Shown here: positions 47,601 through 59,618 of the stretch, in pieces
How the letters are laid out: every line of letters starts with the position of its first letter
How positions within the stretch are numbered: the first letter of the stretch is position 1
Source: Hyalella azteca
Lineage: Eukaryota > Arthropoda > Malacostraca > Amphipoda > Hyalellidae
Length of the DNA: 64,000 nt
Direction of reading: 5' to 3'
Assembly (NCBI RefSeq): GCF_000764305.2
Contig: NW_025946739.1
Span: 26,991 to 90,990 of the forward strand
The notes under the pieces: generated by a model
Database searches by the model: none
What the model was told of the DNA's origin: nothing
Seen by the model: the letters and a program-made list of their open reading frames with translations, nothing else
Translations under genes and position numbers: made by a program

Positions 47601-47747
47601 CAAAAGGTGGTACGATTCTAGAAAATTTCATGCCATCAGACTCCCAGATCTCCCAGTAACCTGAAAAAGGAGAGTATGTGTTAGGTGTTCATCCGGGAGT
47701 TTAGAGTCGCCCATGGTTTAACTATGAGCGTTACCTATAATAGTACC
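44673..47747. other. PPM1D 3' UTR and intergenic
   Basis: Short frames (44749-44943 and 46689-47078) are unsupported. The first lies in the likely 3' UTR, the second after the candidate poly(A) signals. Confidence 0.5.
46651..46689 (+). promoter_or_regulatory. PPM1D: Candidate PPM1D poly(A) signals
   Basis: AATAAA at 46651-46656 and again at 46684-46689. I noticed no earlier AATAAA after the PPM1D stop at 44672, so a 3' UTR of about 2 kb, T-rich near 45.5-45.7 kb, is plausible. Not proven. Confidence 0.4.
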
Positions 47748-49037
47748 CAGAGCTGGGCAGCGCTACTTTGAAATTTAGCGGCCGCTACCGCTACATGCTC
47801 CAATGTAACGGGCGCTACCGTTACACCCACTAGATTGTAGCGAGCGCTACCGCTACAGTAAATGTAGCGCCGCTACAATGGCCGAAATTATTGGAATACT
47901 CTAAATATTTATTGTTCTGCTGTTGGGATTTACTCATAAACATTTATTGGTAATAAAACATTTTCAAAACATATCAATGCAACTTTATTGCAATTAACCT
48001 AACCGAACTAGAACGGGTTAGATACAGTCAATAAAAGTTAGTTATTTCTATGTTTTACCTTCCCTACATGGATGTCTACTTTAATCTACCAATCTCAATA
48101 ATTATCCATATATACATATAAAAAATCAGAATTATTTGTATATATATGTGGATTATTTTTGAGATTGGTAGAATAAAGCAGACATCCATGTAGGGAAGGT
48201 GAAACAAAAAAAAACTGTGTAAAAATAACTGAAAGCAATCTGAAACATGAAAAAATACCTTTAAGTGGTAACTGGTAACAACTTAACAAGTAACAACTAA
48301 CATGTGGACACTAGTAACAGCTACAATGACCGAAATTATTGGAATACTCTAAATATTTATTGTTCTGCTATTGGGATTTACTCATAAACATTTATTGGTA
48401 ATAAAACATTTTCAAAACATATCAATGCAACTTTATTGCAATTAACCTAATCGAACTAGAACGGGTTAGATACAGTAAATAAAAGTTAGTTATTTTATTA
48501 TTTACCTTCCCTAAATGGATGTCTACTTTAATTTACCAATCTCAATAATTATCCATATATACATATAAAAAAACAGACTTATTTGTATATATGTGGATTA
48601 TTTTTGAGATTGGTAGATTAAAGTAGACATCCATGTAGGGAAGGTGAAACATAAAAATAACTGAAAGCAAACTGAAACCTGAAAAAATACCTTTAAGTGG
48701 TAACTGGTAACAACTTAACAAGTAACAACTAACATGTTGACACTAGTAACCGGCTGAGGATGACAACATTACACCGAAATATTTCGTACAGTTTTATTCT
48801 GTTATTTATATTATGTATGTATCATGCTGGTTTTTAAATAATATTTACTACTATTATGTGAAATCTGAATGCTTTATCTATAAATGTAGCGGTAGCGCTG
48901 TAGCAACAAAACCTCGTATCGCTACTTAAATATGTAGCGGGCGCTACCGCTACCGCTACATTGCCTTAAATGTAGCGTCGCTACCGCTACTGAAAATGTA
49001 GCGGCCGCTACATGTAGCGCGCTACTGCCCACCTCTG
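47748..49037. mobile_element. hAT-like element with CAGAG-TGGGCAG ends and TAGCGG-rich subtermini
   Basis: About 1.29 kb bounded by inverted ends CAGAGCTGGGCAGCGCTAC (left) and CAGAGGTGGGCAGTAGCGC (right, other strand). The subterminal 130 bp at each end are packed with TAGCGG/TAGCGC and CCGCTAC motifs in both orientations, resembling subterminal transposase-binding arrays. The interior is a ~440-bp near-identical tandem duplication (about 47876-48315 and 48322-48750). Each copy holds a fold-back of a segment containing CCTTCCCTACATGGATGTC. No transposase frame is seen. An abutting 8-bp target duplication is not clear, so the superfamily call rests on the termini. Confidence 0.7.
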
Positions 49038-49387
49038 CCTATTTTGTTTATTTTTAATATATATTGTATTCTATGAATTCAGAATTAGTTCTAAGTCCTG
49101 CATTGAAATGCCATTGATGAATAGTTATTAATTTTCGGAGCGTATCTGTCTCGAGACGGTCTATAGGCTACGGCGCGTTTCAACAAAAGCTCTCTAGTAA
49201 TTTCTCGTTGCTAAGGAGTACATGAAGGTCAAAATGAAACACATTCACGGTTTAAATTAAATTTTGTAATATGAAGTAAACCTCCAAAGTTCACACAATT
49301 ACGTACAAAAAATTAGACAAGCAAATAAATAAATTAGACATAACTTGAGATTTAACCTTATTTAAACAGCACTCCAAATTTGTAAAC

Positions 49388-49480
49388 AATGAGTTTAATA
49401 GATTACTTCACAATTACTTGTTCATACTACATTTTTGAACAATGAGTTTAATAGATTACTTCACAATTACTTGTTCATAA
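49388..49480 (+). repeat. 53-bp tandem duplication
   Basis: AATGAGTTTAATAGATTACT with the following CACAATTACTTGTTCATA segment occurs at 49388 and again at 49441. Confidence 0.85.
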
Positions 49481-50317
49481 TCCCTATTCACAAATTTCCG
49501 ACTCAAACGGAAAATGTCGAGCCGTAGTGCTATTTTGCGTAGTGATGCAGTTGCTATACCCCGACCGTATCGATCACGAATACGTCTTAAAACAGACCGT
49601 ATCGATCACGAACAACCTCAACGTCTGTCGTAATGACGTTCGTGTTGTTCGGAGCAGCCGTAGCGTGGTAGTCGTACTGTAGCCGTAATCTCTCCTCTTC
49701 GAATAATGTCTCAAGTTCCCTGTGGCCGGAAAATCTCGGAGAATCTCTCCTTGATTCAAAATTGCTGTGATGGCTTCCACGTTAGTGGCGTTGCTGCCAG
49801 CTCGATGTGCATTTATCCCGTTGTGCCTGGCTTCTTGCGACGTTACTTAACACTTTCCTCGCGTAATGGGCCATATGTGTACCAACAATGATGATCCACT
49901 TCTGCGTATTGGGACACCAGTGTCTCAAGCGCACAAGATTATTTTCGATAAAACACACCAAATCGAAATTTATTTGGTAAACTTTCTCTTTTTGATTACA
50001 AGGCTTCACACGTAAGGTTGATTATTAAATAAAACAAATCAATGAATCAAATTTTTATTCATGAAAAACAACAAAAGTAGCAACCACTGAAAGACTTCCG
50101 CAATAAAGGCATAGTGGTGCGACCCGGATAAGCGGGGAACGTGTAAAATAATATGACTGCTTGCTTTATAATTGCTGCAAGTCTAGCAGCTTATCCTGTG
50201 GACTCGAAATTGAGTCACGGCCGTCGTGGCCGTTGCGTTGCTGTTAGCCCTACAGAACTGTAGCGGAGGCGAGGCCGTAATTGTAGATCGCAGATGCTCT
50301 TACAGGAAAGTTATTGA

Positions 50318-50436
50318 TGAGACTAAGTTATTGATGAGAATAAGTTATTGGTGAGAATAAGTTATTGATGAGACTAAGTTATTGATGAGGCTAAGTTATG
50401 ACTAATCGTGCCGCTACTGACAGCGGCACGATTAGG
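50318..50436 (+). repeat. 17-bp tandem repeat followed by a 13-bp hairpin
   Basis: Five GTTATTGATGAGACTAA-like units (50318-50400) are followed by TAATCGTGCCGCT, a 6-base loop and AGCGGCACGATTA, a perfect 13-bp stem. About 130 bp further on, three copies of GTTACCC/GGGTAAC (50567-50617) form another fold-back. Confidence 0.8.
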
Positions 50437-52157
50437 AGCTAGCCGTTGAGTTGAGCCTCGGGAAGCTCAGTCCATTTCTTGGTGCCGCTGTATGGCAGTG
50501 CTTGATAGCCGTCCAGGATGATGCTATAACGGCATTGGGTTGATGTCTCTAAACGAGCTCTGGTGTGTTACCCTGGAAGAAACACCCAGGGTAACACGTG
50601 CTAAACGTGTTACCCTGGACGGCACTTTGCACGAACTTGGGACGTATGCGAGGAAGGCATGTGCCTTTGCAGGAAGTGGTCCAAATATTGTCATCCCAGT
50701 GCTCCAGATTGCCTAATATTGCACCTGATGAGCTTTGTTTAATACTCCTACCCTGGATACCGCTCTTGCCATGAGTCGCGATCTCACCCTCGCCCAGCTT
50801 AGAATTTTGGCCGAATATAGCAAAAATTTACATTAATGAATCACGTGGAACTTTGTGATAGGCGTACACTGCTCTTTTTATTGCTGTACATTATTTTAGG
50901 TTTTGAACTATAGAAGCACGGGTAGCTTACAGGGCTTACGTTTTCATAAATGACGGCTGCCATATTTTCGTTTGCAAATACGAAGCGCAGACATGTCAGA
51001 GGTGTGTGTAATGTGATTCTTATGTGTACAATATTTTACTACTGCATATTTTCACGTTTTAATGAGAAACTGATTGAAGGAAAAATTCCTCACGTCGCTC
51101 ATTACTCATGGAAGTGATTGAAAAGCTTTGTTGAGTTTAACCCTGAACGGCTCCGACTTCCTCTATTCCAATTTGGTCCTAAACGAGATTTAATAAGGAG
51201 GAATAACGACAACACTCCACTCGATACAGTGGAGCGTTAGCAGTCTCGTCAGAACGAAGCGAACGAAATATTTTATTGACAACGATAGCCAATTCGCAAT
51301 GTTCTCATAAACCATGTTGCTTTTCAATTGAAGATCTGCTTCGATTTGGGAAAGCTTGGCATTCAATGGGTACGAAAACTTAACGTTTAGCGCGCTAAAT
51401 AGACGAAGTGGACAAATTATTACGACCACGCTCTCCGCAGGTGGCACGTTATATCAACAGTTATTGTCTGACAGGTGGCAAAATATCCCGATTACCTTTT
51501 TAATAGAGGATCTTTGTACAAAGAAAGTAAAAATAAGTTCTAAAGCGCCTTGAACAACGTATATTCGGAGAAATGACCGGCATTTCTGAGGCCGATTTTT
51601 AAATTTGCATTGTCCAAAAGCTGTATACGTATGACCGTATAACTCGCAAACGAAGACAAAATCGAAAAAAATTGTCACGAGCCAAATATCACCGTTGGGA
51701 GATTAGGTTTGTATGTTCAAAGTTTCGTTCAAATCTGTATCGTAGTTTGGAAGAAATGTCTTGTTCACTGTGAATTTCAGCACGTATCGCCATATAACTC
51801 ACGAATGAAGGCGAAATTTAAAATTTTTTCACGAAGTAAACATCACCGTTAGGTCCTAAATAATATGTGTACCACGTTTCATCGAGCTGCGTTCATTACT
51901 TTGGGAGATATTCCTTGTTCACTGAATTTGGAAACCGGCCGCGAGACCGGTCGTAAATTTGTCCGAGATATTGACCGACCATTAAAATCCATTTAAAAGC
52001 TTTGGATTAGGATGTCTTACTCATGACATGTTGGTATGGAATGAATTCTAATATATCCCGACTTATTGTACCGAATTATGAAATTAATTATTATTCAACG
52101 AATTTTTTCTTAAAAACAAGTTTGGCTGTGATTATTATTTTGTTCTGTTCATATAAA

Positions 52158-52196
52158 CGTTTCTAATGAATCTAATTATTAGATTCATTTGAAACG
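52158..52196. repeat. Hairpin in intergenic DNA
   Basis: CGTTTC, AATGAATCTAA, a TTA loop, TTAGATTCATT and GAAACG form a nearly perfect stem of 17 bp. Confidence 0.8.
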
Positions 52197-54167
52197 CTTA
52201 GCTTATTTTATTGGTAAATTATTATTTTTAAACTGTAGCAAAATAATGATCGTATACAATAGTACGGTTAATAAGATTGATGCATAAGTTAAATTTCTTA
52301 CTTTATTTCGACATTTTTCAACATGGACTTTACTGATAACGTGACCACAGGCATATTAGTAATTAATTACTAATTAGTTCGGTAAGGTCAGTAGCTCACG
52401 ATAATTGGTGTAGTGAAGGTGACAGCCGATGATTCAATGAGTTGAGTTTTGCCAGACGCCAGCAGTAATGCGTTAGTCGGGGAAGACTGCGTGTATTAAG
52501 TGCTAGCAAGTTTATACCGTGAAGTTTAGCGACTTGATACCGAGATAAAGTACCAGGTCTAGAATGGAGGTTCTTGTTACAACTTAATTTTACGTCAACG
52601 TCGGTGTAGGCTATAATTATGAGGCATTTGATGATTTGACAATTGACATTGTAGAAGGCTGAGAACGGCATTATCGTGACATATTAAGGCCTATTCCTAG
52701 TCTTGTCTATTGTTTGCTACACCGGCTGATAGTGATATCTGTGCGATGTAAGGGTTCCGTTGCAAATCAAATTCATGTAGTTGTGAAAGTCTATTCCAGT
52801 GTATCTAAAATTTAATCTTCTGTGTAGGGTAGGCCGTTAACTTCGCTAACGTACTGCACTAATGTCGCCGGTTTTCAAAAGAAACTATTTAAATCGAAAC
52901 CGGAACACAATTTTGGCACAGCTTGGTGGTGCGATCGGAATGATTTTATAGTTACCTATGCGTAAATAGAGGATTAGTTCGTCAAATCGTTACACTGACC
53001 CCTATTAACCCAGGGTTTGTATTGACGTGTGGGAAGATAACGCAAGTGATGCAGAGGGGCGTCATGTACCTTCAAGTCTTTGATGGTACACAATTAAATT
53101 AAGGCTTGCTTCTAGGAACTAAATGCAACTTGCTAATCTACTTTATTTGGATCTTTCTTGGAATGTGAGAGATTGGATCACTTGAATTTAAAGTTAGGCA
53201 AGAATTTGTTATGTAGATTATAATTACTGTCTCTTTATTACTAACCATTATCCTAAGTCCAAACCACCGGATTTTCTTCTTTCTACTAGAACAATCGCTG
53301 GCGCGTCCCATTCTAGCAAGACTTGGAGAATTGTGTGCTGCAAGTCTACCGTCAATGCCAACTTGCCAAATCACTTGCCATAACATTTGTGTCGCCAGCC
53401 TTAACGGTAACATTTGTGTCGCCAGCCTTAATAGTAACTGTTTAATTTATTAAAAGAACTGAACGGAAGAGAATTCAACAACCTTGTGTTCATTGTTAGT
53501 TGTTAGAAATTCGGATCTGACGATCATTAAATAGGTTTAGATGCGAGGTGCCTGTTGAGGCTTTGGTCCAATGGATCGTTGTCGCGTTGACGTTAAATTC
53601 CTACCATAAATCTACTGTCTACTCGTTCGTTTCCAACTTCCCATTTCCCGTCGTGTGGAAAAGCCAACTGCGGTTTCTTTAGTGAAGCTCTAACTTGAAG
53701 CGACTGATTTTCGTTCCTTGTCTAAATATCTGCCGTCGATGTCATTAACGCAGCCACAGCATTCGTTCTTGGATCTTCAGAGTTCAGACGATCTATCTTT
53801 TTAATGCTAAGCGACTGTCACAACTTGAGTCTATAAAGCTTTAGCTCTATAGCTTTCGAACACTTGTAAAATCGAAATTTAAACAAGTTTTTTTACGCTT
53901 GTTCTTGACGCGCGGCGAAGTTAATGCTGCAGCTATTGACTGGCGACATGCCATTGACGTTAGATTATCAATCAAACGTGTTTATGTGCATTCTAACGTC
54001 CTACTTGGCCACTTTGTTTCGTAGTGGGTATGTGAAAGTAAGGAATCTGCCTCGTGTTTCAGCCGCCCTTTAATGGTAAATATAGATTCCAGTTATTTCT
54101 TATTCAGTTTTTCCAGTTTTTATTTAAAGACTTCGTTGATACTTAATTTTAGAATCTTATTTTAATC

Positions 54168-57100
54168 ATGGGCAAGAAATCGCGAAAAAGTAGAGCTCAG
54201 TTTGTGCCAGATGTTGCTGCTTTACAAAATGATGGAGCCAGAGCTGCTGGCGGCTATTCTCGTCAACACTCCAGTGACTCGACTTCAAATTCCCCGGTAT
54301 CCCCTCTACCGACTCCTGCTTCGTCCAGTGCTTCGTCCAGTGCTTCGTCCAGTGCTTCGTCCAGTGCTTCGTCCAGTGCTTCGTCCAGTGCTTCGTCCAG
54401 TGCTTCGTCCAGCGATGATGCTTACGTGTGGTCAGATATACCCAACGAAAGGGGTTTAGTTATCTGCCCATTGAATCGGATTCACAGCATGCTGGCTAAA
54501 AGTTTGACCCCCCATGTGTTGAAATGCAAGAAAGTGAGTTGCTATCTAGTCTATTATTGTGGGACGATTAGAACTTTTTTTTTCTTTGGACTATCTTGTT
54601 ATCGATTGTTGATACACACACCTGCTGCTTTTATTAATCTATATACCTGCTATTTATTGATATATTGACGATAAACCCATCATATTTCCTCAATTGAATT
54701 GTGAAAGATTTTCAAGTTTGTGAAAGATTCTCAAGTAGTTTTATTGTACTACCTTGTGCTGAGCAGGAATTCCGGAAACTATACGTGTGTCGTCACAACT
54801 CAAATCACTGCTTCTCAAATAAAACTGACTACAACACTCACTTCAAGCTATGCCGAGATAGCGTAAGCGCCTCAGGAAACGCCTTGGGTAAGTTGCAAAT
54901 GAAATATAACGTTCTTATTTGTTCAACTTTTTGAGAAACTTTCTTGAAATGTCAATCATTAGTTCATCCTAAACGGATAGTCTGATGTCCAAAAAGGTGT
55001 TCTGACAGCCAAATATGGATCTCACAGGTGCAGTTTACTTTGTTCGGAAAGATGAAAATTCGGAAATTGACGTCTGTTTCCGAACAAAGAAATTCTATTA
55101 AAAATTGATCTGTTGGAAATTGACGGTTGGTTTTTGGCCAGACTATTTAGAATTCATTGAAGATGGGCTGAGAAAATTTGTGGATTACTTCTCCTTATCG
55201 CGAGGTGTGACAGTATGAGGATCTGCAGCCGAATTGGGGAAACAGGGCCCGTAGCTACGTGAAATCTTTGAACCTTTGACTAAAACTTGAATGATTTGAA
55301 AGAAAATTTTTGAGAGCGCTAGGTGCTACGAAATCCAATTGAACTCCTATCTTTAGATGCCTTTGATGGGTCTACCTTCCTTCGAACGCAATCGTATTGA
55401 TGTACTTCATCCGTACTCAAACGCAGAGTGGATTAAAGCTTGCTTTTTGCTAACATTAAGTGTTGTTGAATGCGAAAACTGATTGGTTATTATAAAGGCA
55501 TATTCCAGATAAAAATGGTATGTAGTCCCTTTTTGAGTTGACAGTTTATTTTGATATTGAGGAAGCCTACAATTTACGAAATGTTCATAGTACCTACCGG
55601 TTGTCCACTGGCAGAAACCCCGAGGCCTATTCAGTAGATACGTTTGCTATTTGTGACATTCACTTGTCCCGTAGACAGATATTGAATCAAGTTTCCCTTA
55701 ATGGAATATTATAAAAATGGTCTTGAAAATTTCGCCGCAGAACACCCCGATCCCAGCAGCCACGATCCTGACCTCGCCGAGGAGCCGCAGGGCGCCCAGG
55801 CGCTGGTTCCTATCGCAAATGCTACGGTAAAGTCGCTATGGGTGAACTATCTTCTATTTGTCAGAACCTAACTCCAAATGTGAAGGGTAGATTTAATTCG
55901 ATAACCAGTAATGATAGTGTGCACAAAGTTGTGAGCATGTGTTTGTTCACGACCCCGGTGACAAAGTACGAGCAAAAACCTCTTGATGTGCGGGCACCTC
56001 TAACTATTGGTACACATGAGTAACTTAATTGAACAGCATAGTGCATATGCATATCCTATACTATATAGTATAGTATCTTCGGCATTGAAGAATAGATCAG
56101 TCGCCGATTCTTGTACTTTTCTTGACGAGTTCGCAGATCTAAGACTGGCCTTTCGATCAAATCTTTTAAACGGACGGTAAGTTTGAAATAGTTTCTAGAT
56201 TTCAATTGTTCCGTAGGATACTAGGCATTTTAAGACTAAAAATATGCTCCTTCATGGCCTTTTCTAGTCTGTTCTAAAGCAATGAAATGTGTTGAAATAA
56301 TCAAGAAACATAATTATAATCCTCCCTCGCGTAGTTACTAGTCACATATTAGAGTCCCTGACTGATCTCGTAAGAATAGTTTTAGCAATTGTGAGGCTTC
56401 GAAAGTTTTCTATTGCATGGATTCCTATTCTGGCCCGGGCATGCTATGGGAGAATTTGCTGTTGTCGGAATGGGTCGAAAATGGGTCGTAAATTTCTCTA
56501 TCAGAATGGCCATCTCACTAGTTGAAGACGCCAGTATGGTTGCCACCATGCGTCGGTAGAACTTACCCATTCATCTTGCCCATAATCTGTTGTGCTTTGA
56601 TTACATTTCTGAATGCTAAAACAAATTTCTTTCTAGCTCTTGGGTTTTGGAGATGAAGAAGAGATTTGGGGTGAAGAGAGGCCTAGCTTATCTGAAATTA
56701 TCTTGAAAGACATAAACTGCACCGCGATCTTCGGCAATCAATTCAGGCGAGAGAATTTTTCTTATAGTTTTGCTTGACAGTCGATATGAAAATTCAGAAT
56801 TTTGAAAAATGGTAGAAAAAATTAAAGATTACAATAAAAATTAATCAGGCTGCATGAAGTAGAATGCTAAGTAAAATTCATGTTGCTACCAAATTTTTTC
56901 TCAGAAAGCCTTTGACAATCTCGGCAGAAGTACATGAATATACAGAAGCAGGATATGTGAAACGCTGCACGTTTGCACACGTTTCACGACTTAACAGCTA
57001 TTAGCAGTAACACCCGCTGCTGAGAATAGTTTTTTGGTAGATTCTTCTCGACCTTATCAGCAGCATTTCTCCTTCGCCGACAACTGATATTTAATATTTC

Positions 57101-57961
57101 CATGAAGAAGGCTTCTTAATGTCAAATTTCTAAATATTTTATTCTGCTCAGGCCTATGCCGTCAGGTCTCCCGAAGAAGGATAAACAAAAGTGGAGGAGA
57201 GCTGAAGCAGAGCGCGTACAGTGTGTGAACGAGAGGAAGTGAGTGGGTGAAAAGTGTCCCTGAGCACAAAAATTCTAAATGAAAGTATAGAATCGAGATT
57301 TGTAATTACGCTATGAATATTTTCTTGCATGCTGATACAAATCCGTGACGGAGGCTCATCTCCCTTCATTTCAGACCCAGTCTTGGTTATAACGATGTAT
57401 TATTCAAGAATTTCGTTTACTAGTCATTTCATAAATTTCCGAAGTTCATTGCATCCTGGAATGATGTGGATTTCAATTTTTTTTCTGCCACCATAAGAAT
57501 GGTCGCATATGATATTAAATTATATTATCTGATTATAACCTGAACCTACAGTTCTTGTATTCGTACACATTTGAAGTAATCTATACACAATTACTGGTTT
57601 ACGTCGATGTCTGATGTTGCTTGTACATTTCAGGCCGTTCTCCGACGAAATGTGTTTTGATGCCAAAATACCTCGTCCCGCGCAAATGCACTACAACGAA
57701 AACTTGGCGCAAAACGAAAATCCATTTATTCCCGTTGGACTCAACCCAACCAGCCATTTGCCTGAGACCCATAATGCTGGAACAGGTGCGGAACGATCAG
57801 CAGAGTCTACCATTAGCGACTCCGTGCCTCAAGCGTCGACGGGGGCTGTACCTAGAAGGTTTCAACGGTCCGGGGCTGGGGCTAGTTCTTCTCACGTGGA
57901 GGAGTCTGAAAATCATTGGACAAGAATAACTCGGCGTGAAGACCGTCGTCGAGGTCGTTAG
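54168..57961 (+). CDS. GTSF1-like protein with two CHHC zinc fingers (6 proposed exons)
   Basis: Likely member of the GTSF1/Asterix family, small CHHC zinc-finger proteins that act with PIWI-piRNA complexes. Exons proposed: 54168-54533, 54767-54887, 55741-55826, 56637-56746, 57152-57238, 57634-57961, giving about 365 aa. Finger 1 is C100-x5-H106-x9-H116-x3-C120, the canonical spacing. Finger 2 is C130-x5-H136-x10-H147-x3-C151, one residue longer than usual. The N-terminus is basic (MGKKSRKSR) and carries eight ASSS repeats (51-82). The fourth exon has an acidic-aromatic segment (DEEEIWGEE), and the fifth reads PMPSGLPKKDKQKWRRAEAER. Junctions 1-2, 2-3, 3-4 and 5-6 are GT-AG and in phase. Junction 4-5 closes only with a GC donor (TTCAG|GCGAGA); the GT donor at 56671 leaves a phase mismatch, and reading through gives a stop at 56776-56778. 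It is longer than typical GTSF1 (about 165 aa), mainly from the N-terminus and tail. Family call is good, 3' structure uncertain. Confidence 0.72.
54318..54413 (+). repeat. 12-bp coding repeat (ASSS x8) in GTSF1-like exon 1
   Basis: Eight near-identical GCTTCGTCCAGT units encode Ala-Ser-Ser-Ser repeats N-terminal to the first zinc finger. Because the unit is 12 bp, gain or loss keeps the frame. Confidence 0.92.
56056..56073. repeat. 18-bp perfect palindrome in GTSF1-like intron 3
   Basis: CTATACTATATAGTATAG, self-complementary over its full length. Confidence 0.85.
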
Positions 57962-57990
57962 ACCTACTTGAACGACTTCATAAAACTTGG

Positions 57991-57996
57991 ATTAAA
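57991..57996 (+). promoter_or_regulatory. Candidate poly(A) signal of GTSF1-like gene
   Basis: ATTAAA, a common variant signal, 30 bp after the stop codon at 57961; another lies near 58047. Confidence 0.35.
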
Positions 57997-58810
57997 CAGA
58001 AGAATAAGATGAATTTGATAACATTATAATTTGAATTTCAATCGGATTAAAATTTTGCATGGAAATAATGTCTTAACTTTACTTGGCTCAAGTTAGCTGG
58101 ATTGTGTTAGTTTTGTTCAGAAATATCATTTTATTGAGTAGAGGTTGTTTACTAATTGGACTTAACGCTGGAGTTGTCCAATTGAAAACTGTTCTCCGGC
58201 CCTGCTCATCAGTTTTTAACGTGTTGACATTTTCACTTTGTTAAAGGGACTCCCCCCAAGTTTCTCGATTAGAGTTACAGATATGCAAACTTGCTTCTCA
58301 TTTTCCCATAGACGCGTCAACGCAGGTTCCTCGACAGAGAAACTATTAGTGTTCGGAAGTTCGCGCCTCAATTTCTAGCTTATATTGAAGTCATTGACTC
58401 GTTGCTTATTCTCGCAGGGGCAAGTATCGCTTGTAAGACATGCGAGACATGTTCATTCAACTATTGGACTATTTATTCGGGGAGCTTAGTTGGAAATGAA
58501 CTCCTCGTACTTGCAAGTATAGTTAATTAAGCGTGTCGTATGAGCGATATTGAAAGTGATGCAAGGCTATCCAGAAAAATTGCGCTTTACATGTAAAAGA
58601 AGTACCTCTCGCGGCAAAGGTATTGTGAACAGCAAATTTCCTTGCTAGCAGTTGATTTTTATTCTGATCGAAGTGTATCTGATCGTGGGGACCTCATTGA
58701 CGTATACAAGTATACTCATGGTTGATACAAGGTCCTCGAAGGATTACTAGAATTTGAGACAAGAACCAATCCCACGGGCCACGGCTATAAATTAAAAAAA
58801 ACTGCGTTGT

Positions 58811-58996
58811 AACTTCTCCACGCGCCAACATTTCTTCTCGCTTCGAATCACAGAAGAGTGGAAGAGCCTCCCCGATGACATCGTTGGCGCTCCAAGTATG
58901 AACGCGTTCAAGAACAGACTAGATGAAGCTATGGAAAAATATATGTTCAGATTTGAAATGCCGAGCACCATATCGAACCCGGTGGAAGTCGAGTAG
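58811..58996 (+). pseudogene. Non-LTR retrotransposon reverse transcriptase C-terminal fragment
   Basis: An open frame reading NFSTRQHFFSLRITEEWKSL, then IVGAPSMNAFKNRLDEAMEK, ending at a TAG (58994-58996). The FFSLR...EEW-SLP...FKNRLD pattern is the usual C-terminus of CR1/jockey-type LINE proteins. The upstream reverse transcriptase is absent, a typical 5' truncation. Post-stop bases (CTATTTCAAACTATCGTCAG) resemble the 32649-32580 copy. Confidence 0.78.
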
Positions 58997-59121
58997 CTAT
59001 TTCAAACTATCGTCAGTCATGAAAAGATCCGGTCAAATGACACGATTTTAGACCCTCTGTGAACAAGGCACGAAAGATTCGGCGACAGGCCACATCAGGC
59101 CTACAATTCAGCGCCGATATC

Positions 59122-59618
59122 AATATCTTATTTTATGATATGTATCTAGTAATCTAGGCTTTTTATAGCCAAACCTAGTACATGGTAGTAAACTACTGGA
59201 GACGCAGATACATAACATGATTTCAACTTCTATTAGCATGGGTAGCCTTTACATTCTTGTCGGAAATTGAATGAACCTGGCGTCGCTGACTGGAAATGGT
59301 GGAAATTCGTGTAACATGGCCTGTTACCGATTCTTGAACTTTTCGTGACTTGATTCACAAGGGATCCGACCTTTGGAACCCGATCTTTCTATAGCTGACG
59401 ATTGGTTTGAGATAGCTGCTGGACTAATATCTTATTTCATGATATGTATCTAGTAATCTAGGCTTTTTATAGCCAAACCTAGTACATGGTAGTAAACTAC
59501 TGGAGACGCAGATACATAACACGATTTCAACTTCTATTAGCATGGGTAGCCTTTACATTCTTGTCGGAAATTGAATGAACCTGGCGTCGCTGACTGGAAA
59601 TGGTGGAAATTCGTGTAA
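59122..59618 (+). repeat. 193-bp near-identical direct repeats, 304 bp apart
   Basis: Copy 1 59122-59314 and copy 2 59426-59618 run from AATATCTTATTT to GGAAATTCGTGTAA with about two substitutions. The spacer is unrelated 111 bp. It could be a recent local duplication or two allelic pieces joined by assembly. Confidence 0.9.

Larger units (their letters stand above)
49481..54167. other. Intergenic, GTSF1-like 5' flank
   Basis: No gene recognised over 4.7 kb. 51650-51950 contains two loosely related units (GTTCACTG-AATTT, CATATAACTC, CATCACCGTT) that also resemble, inverted, 25710-25940 in and around the hAT element. Confidence 0.55.

Noticed and set aside
50440..50800. GC-richer, structured stretch considered as a non-coding RNA gene
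   Set aside because: No snRNA, tRNA or rRNA signature could be matched; only local fold-backs are visible.
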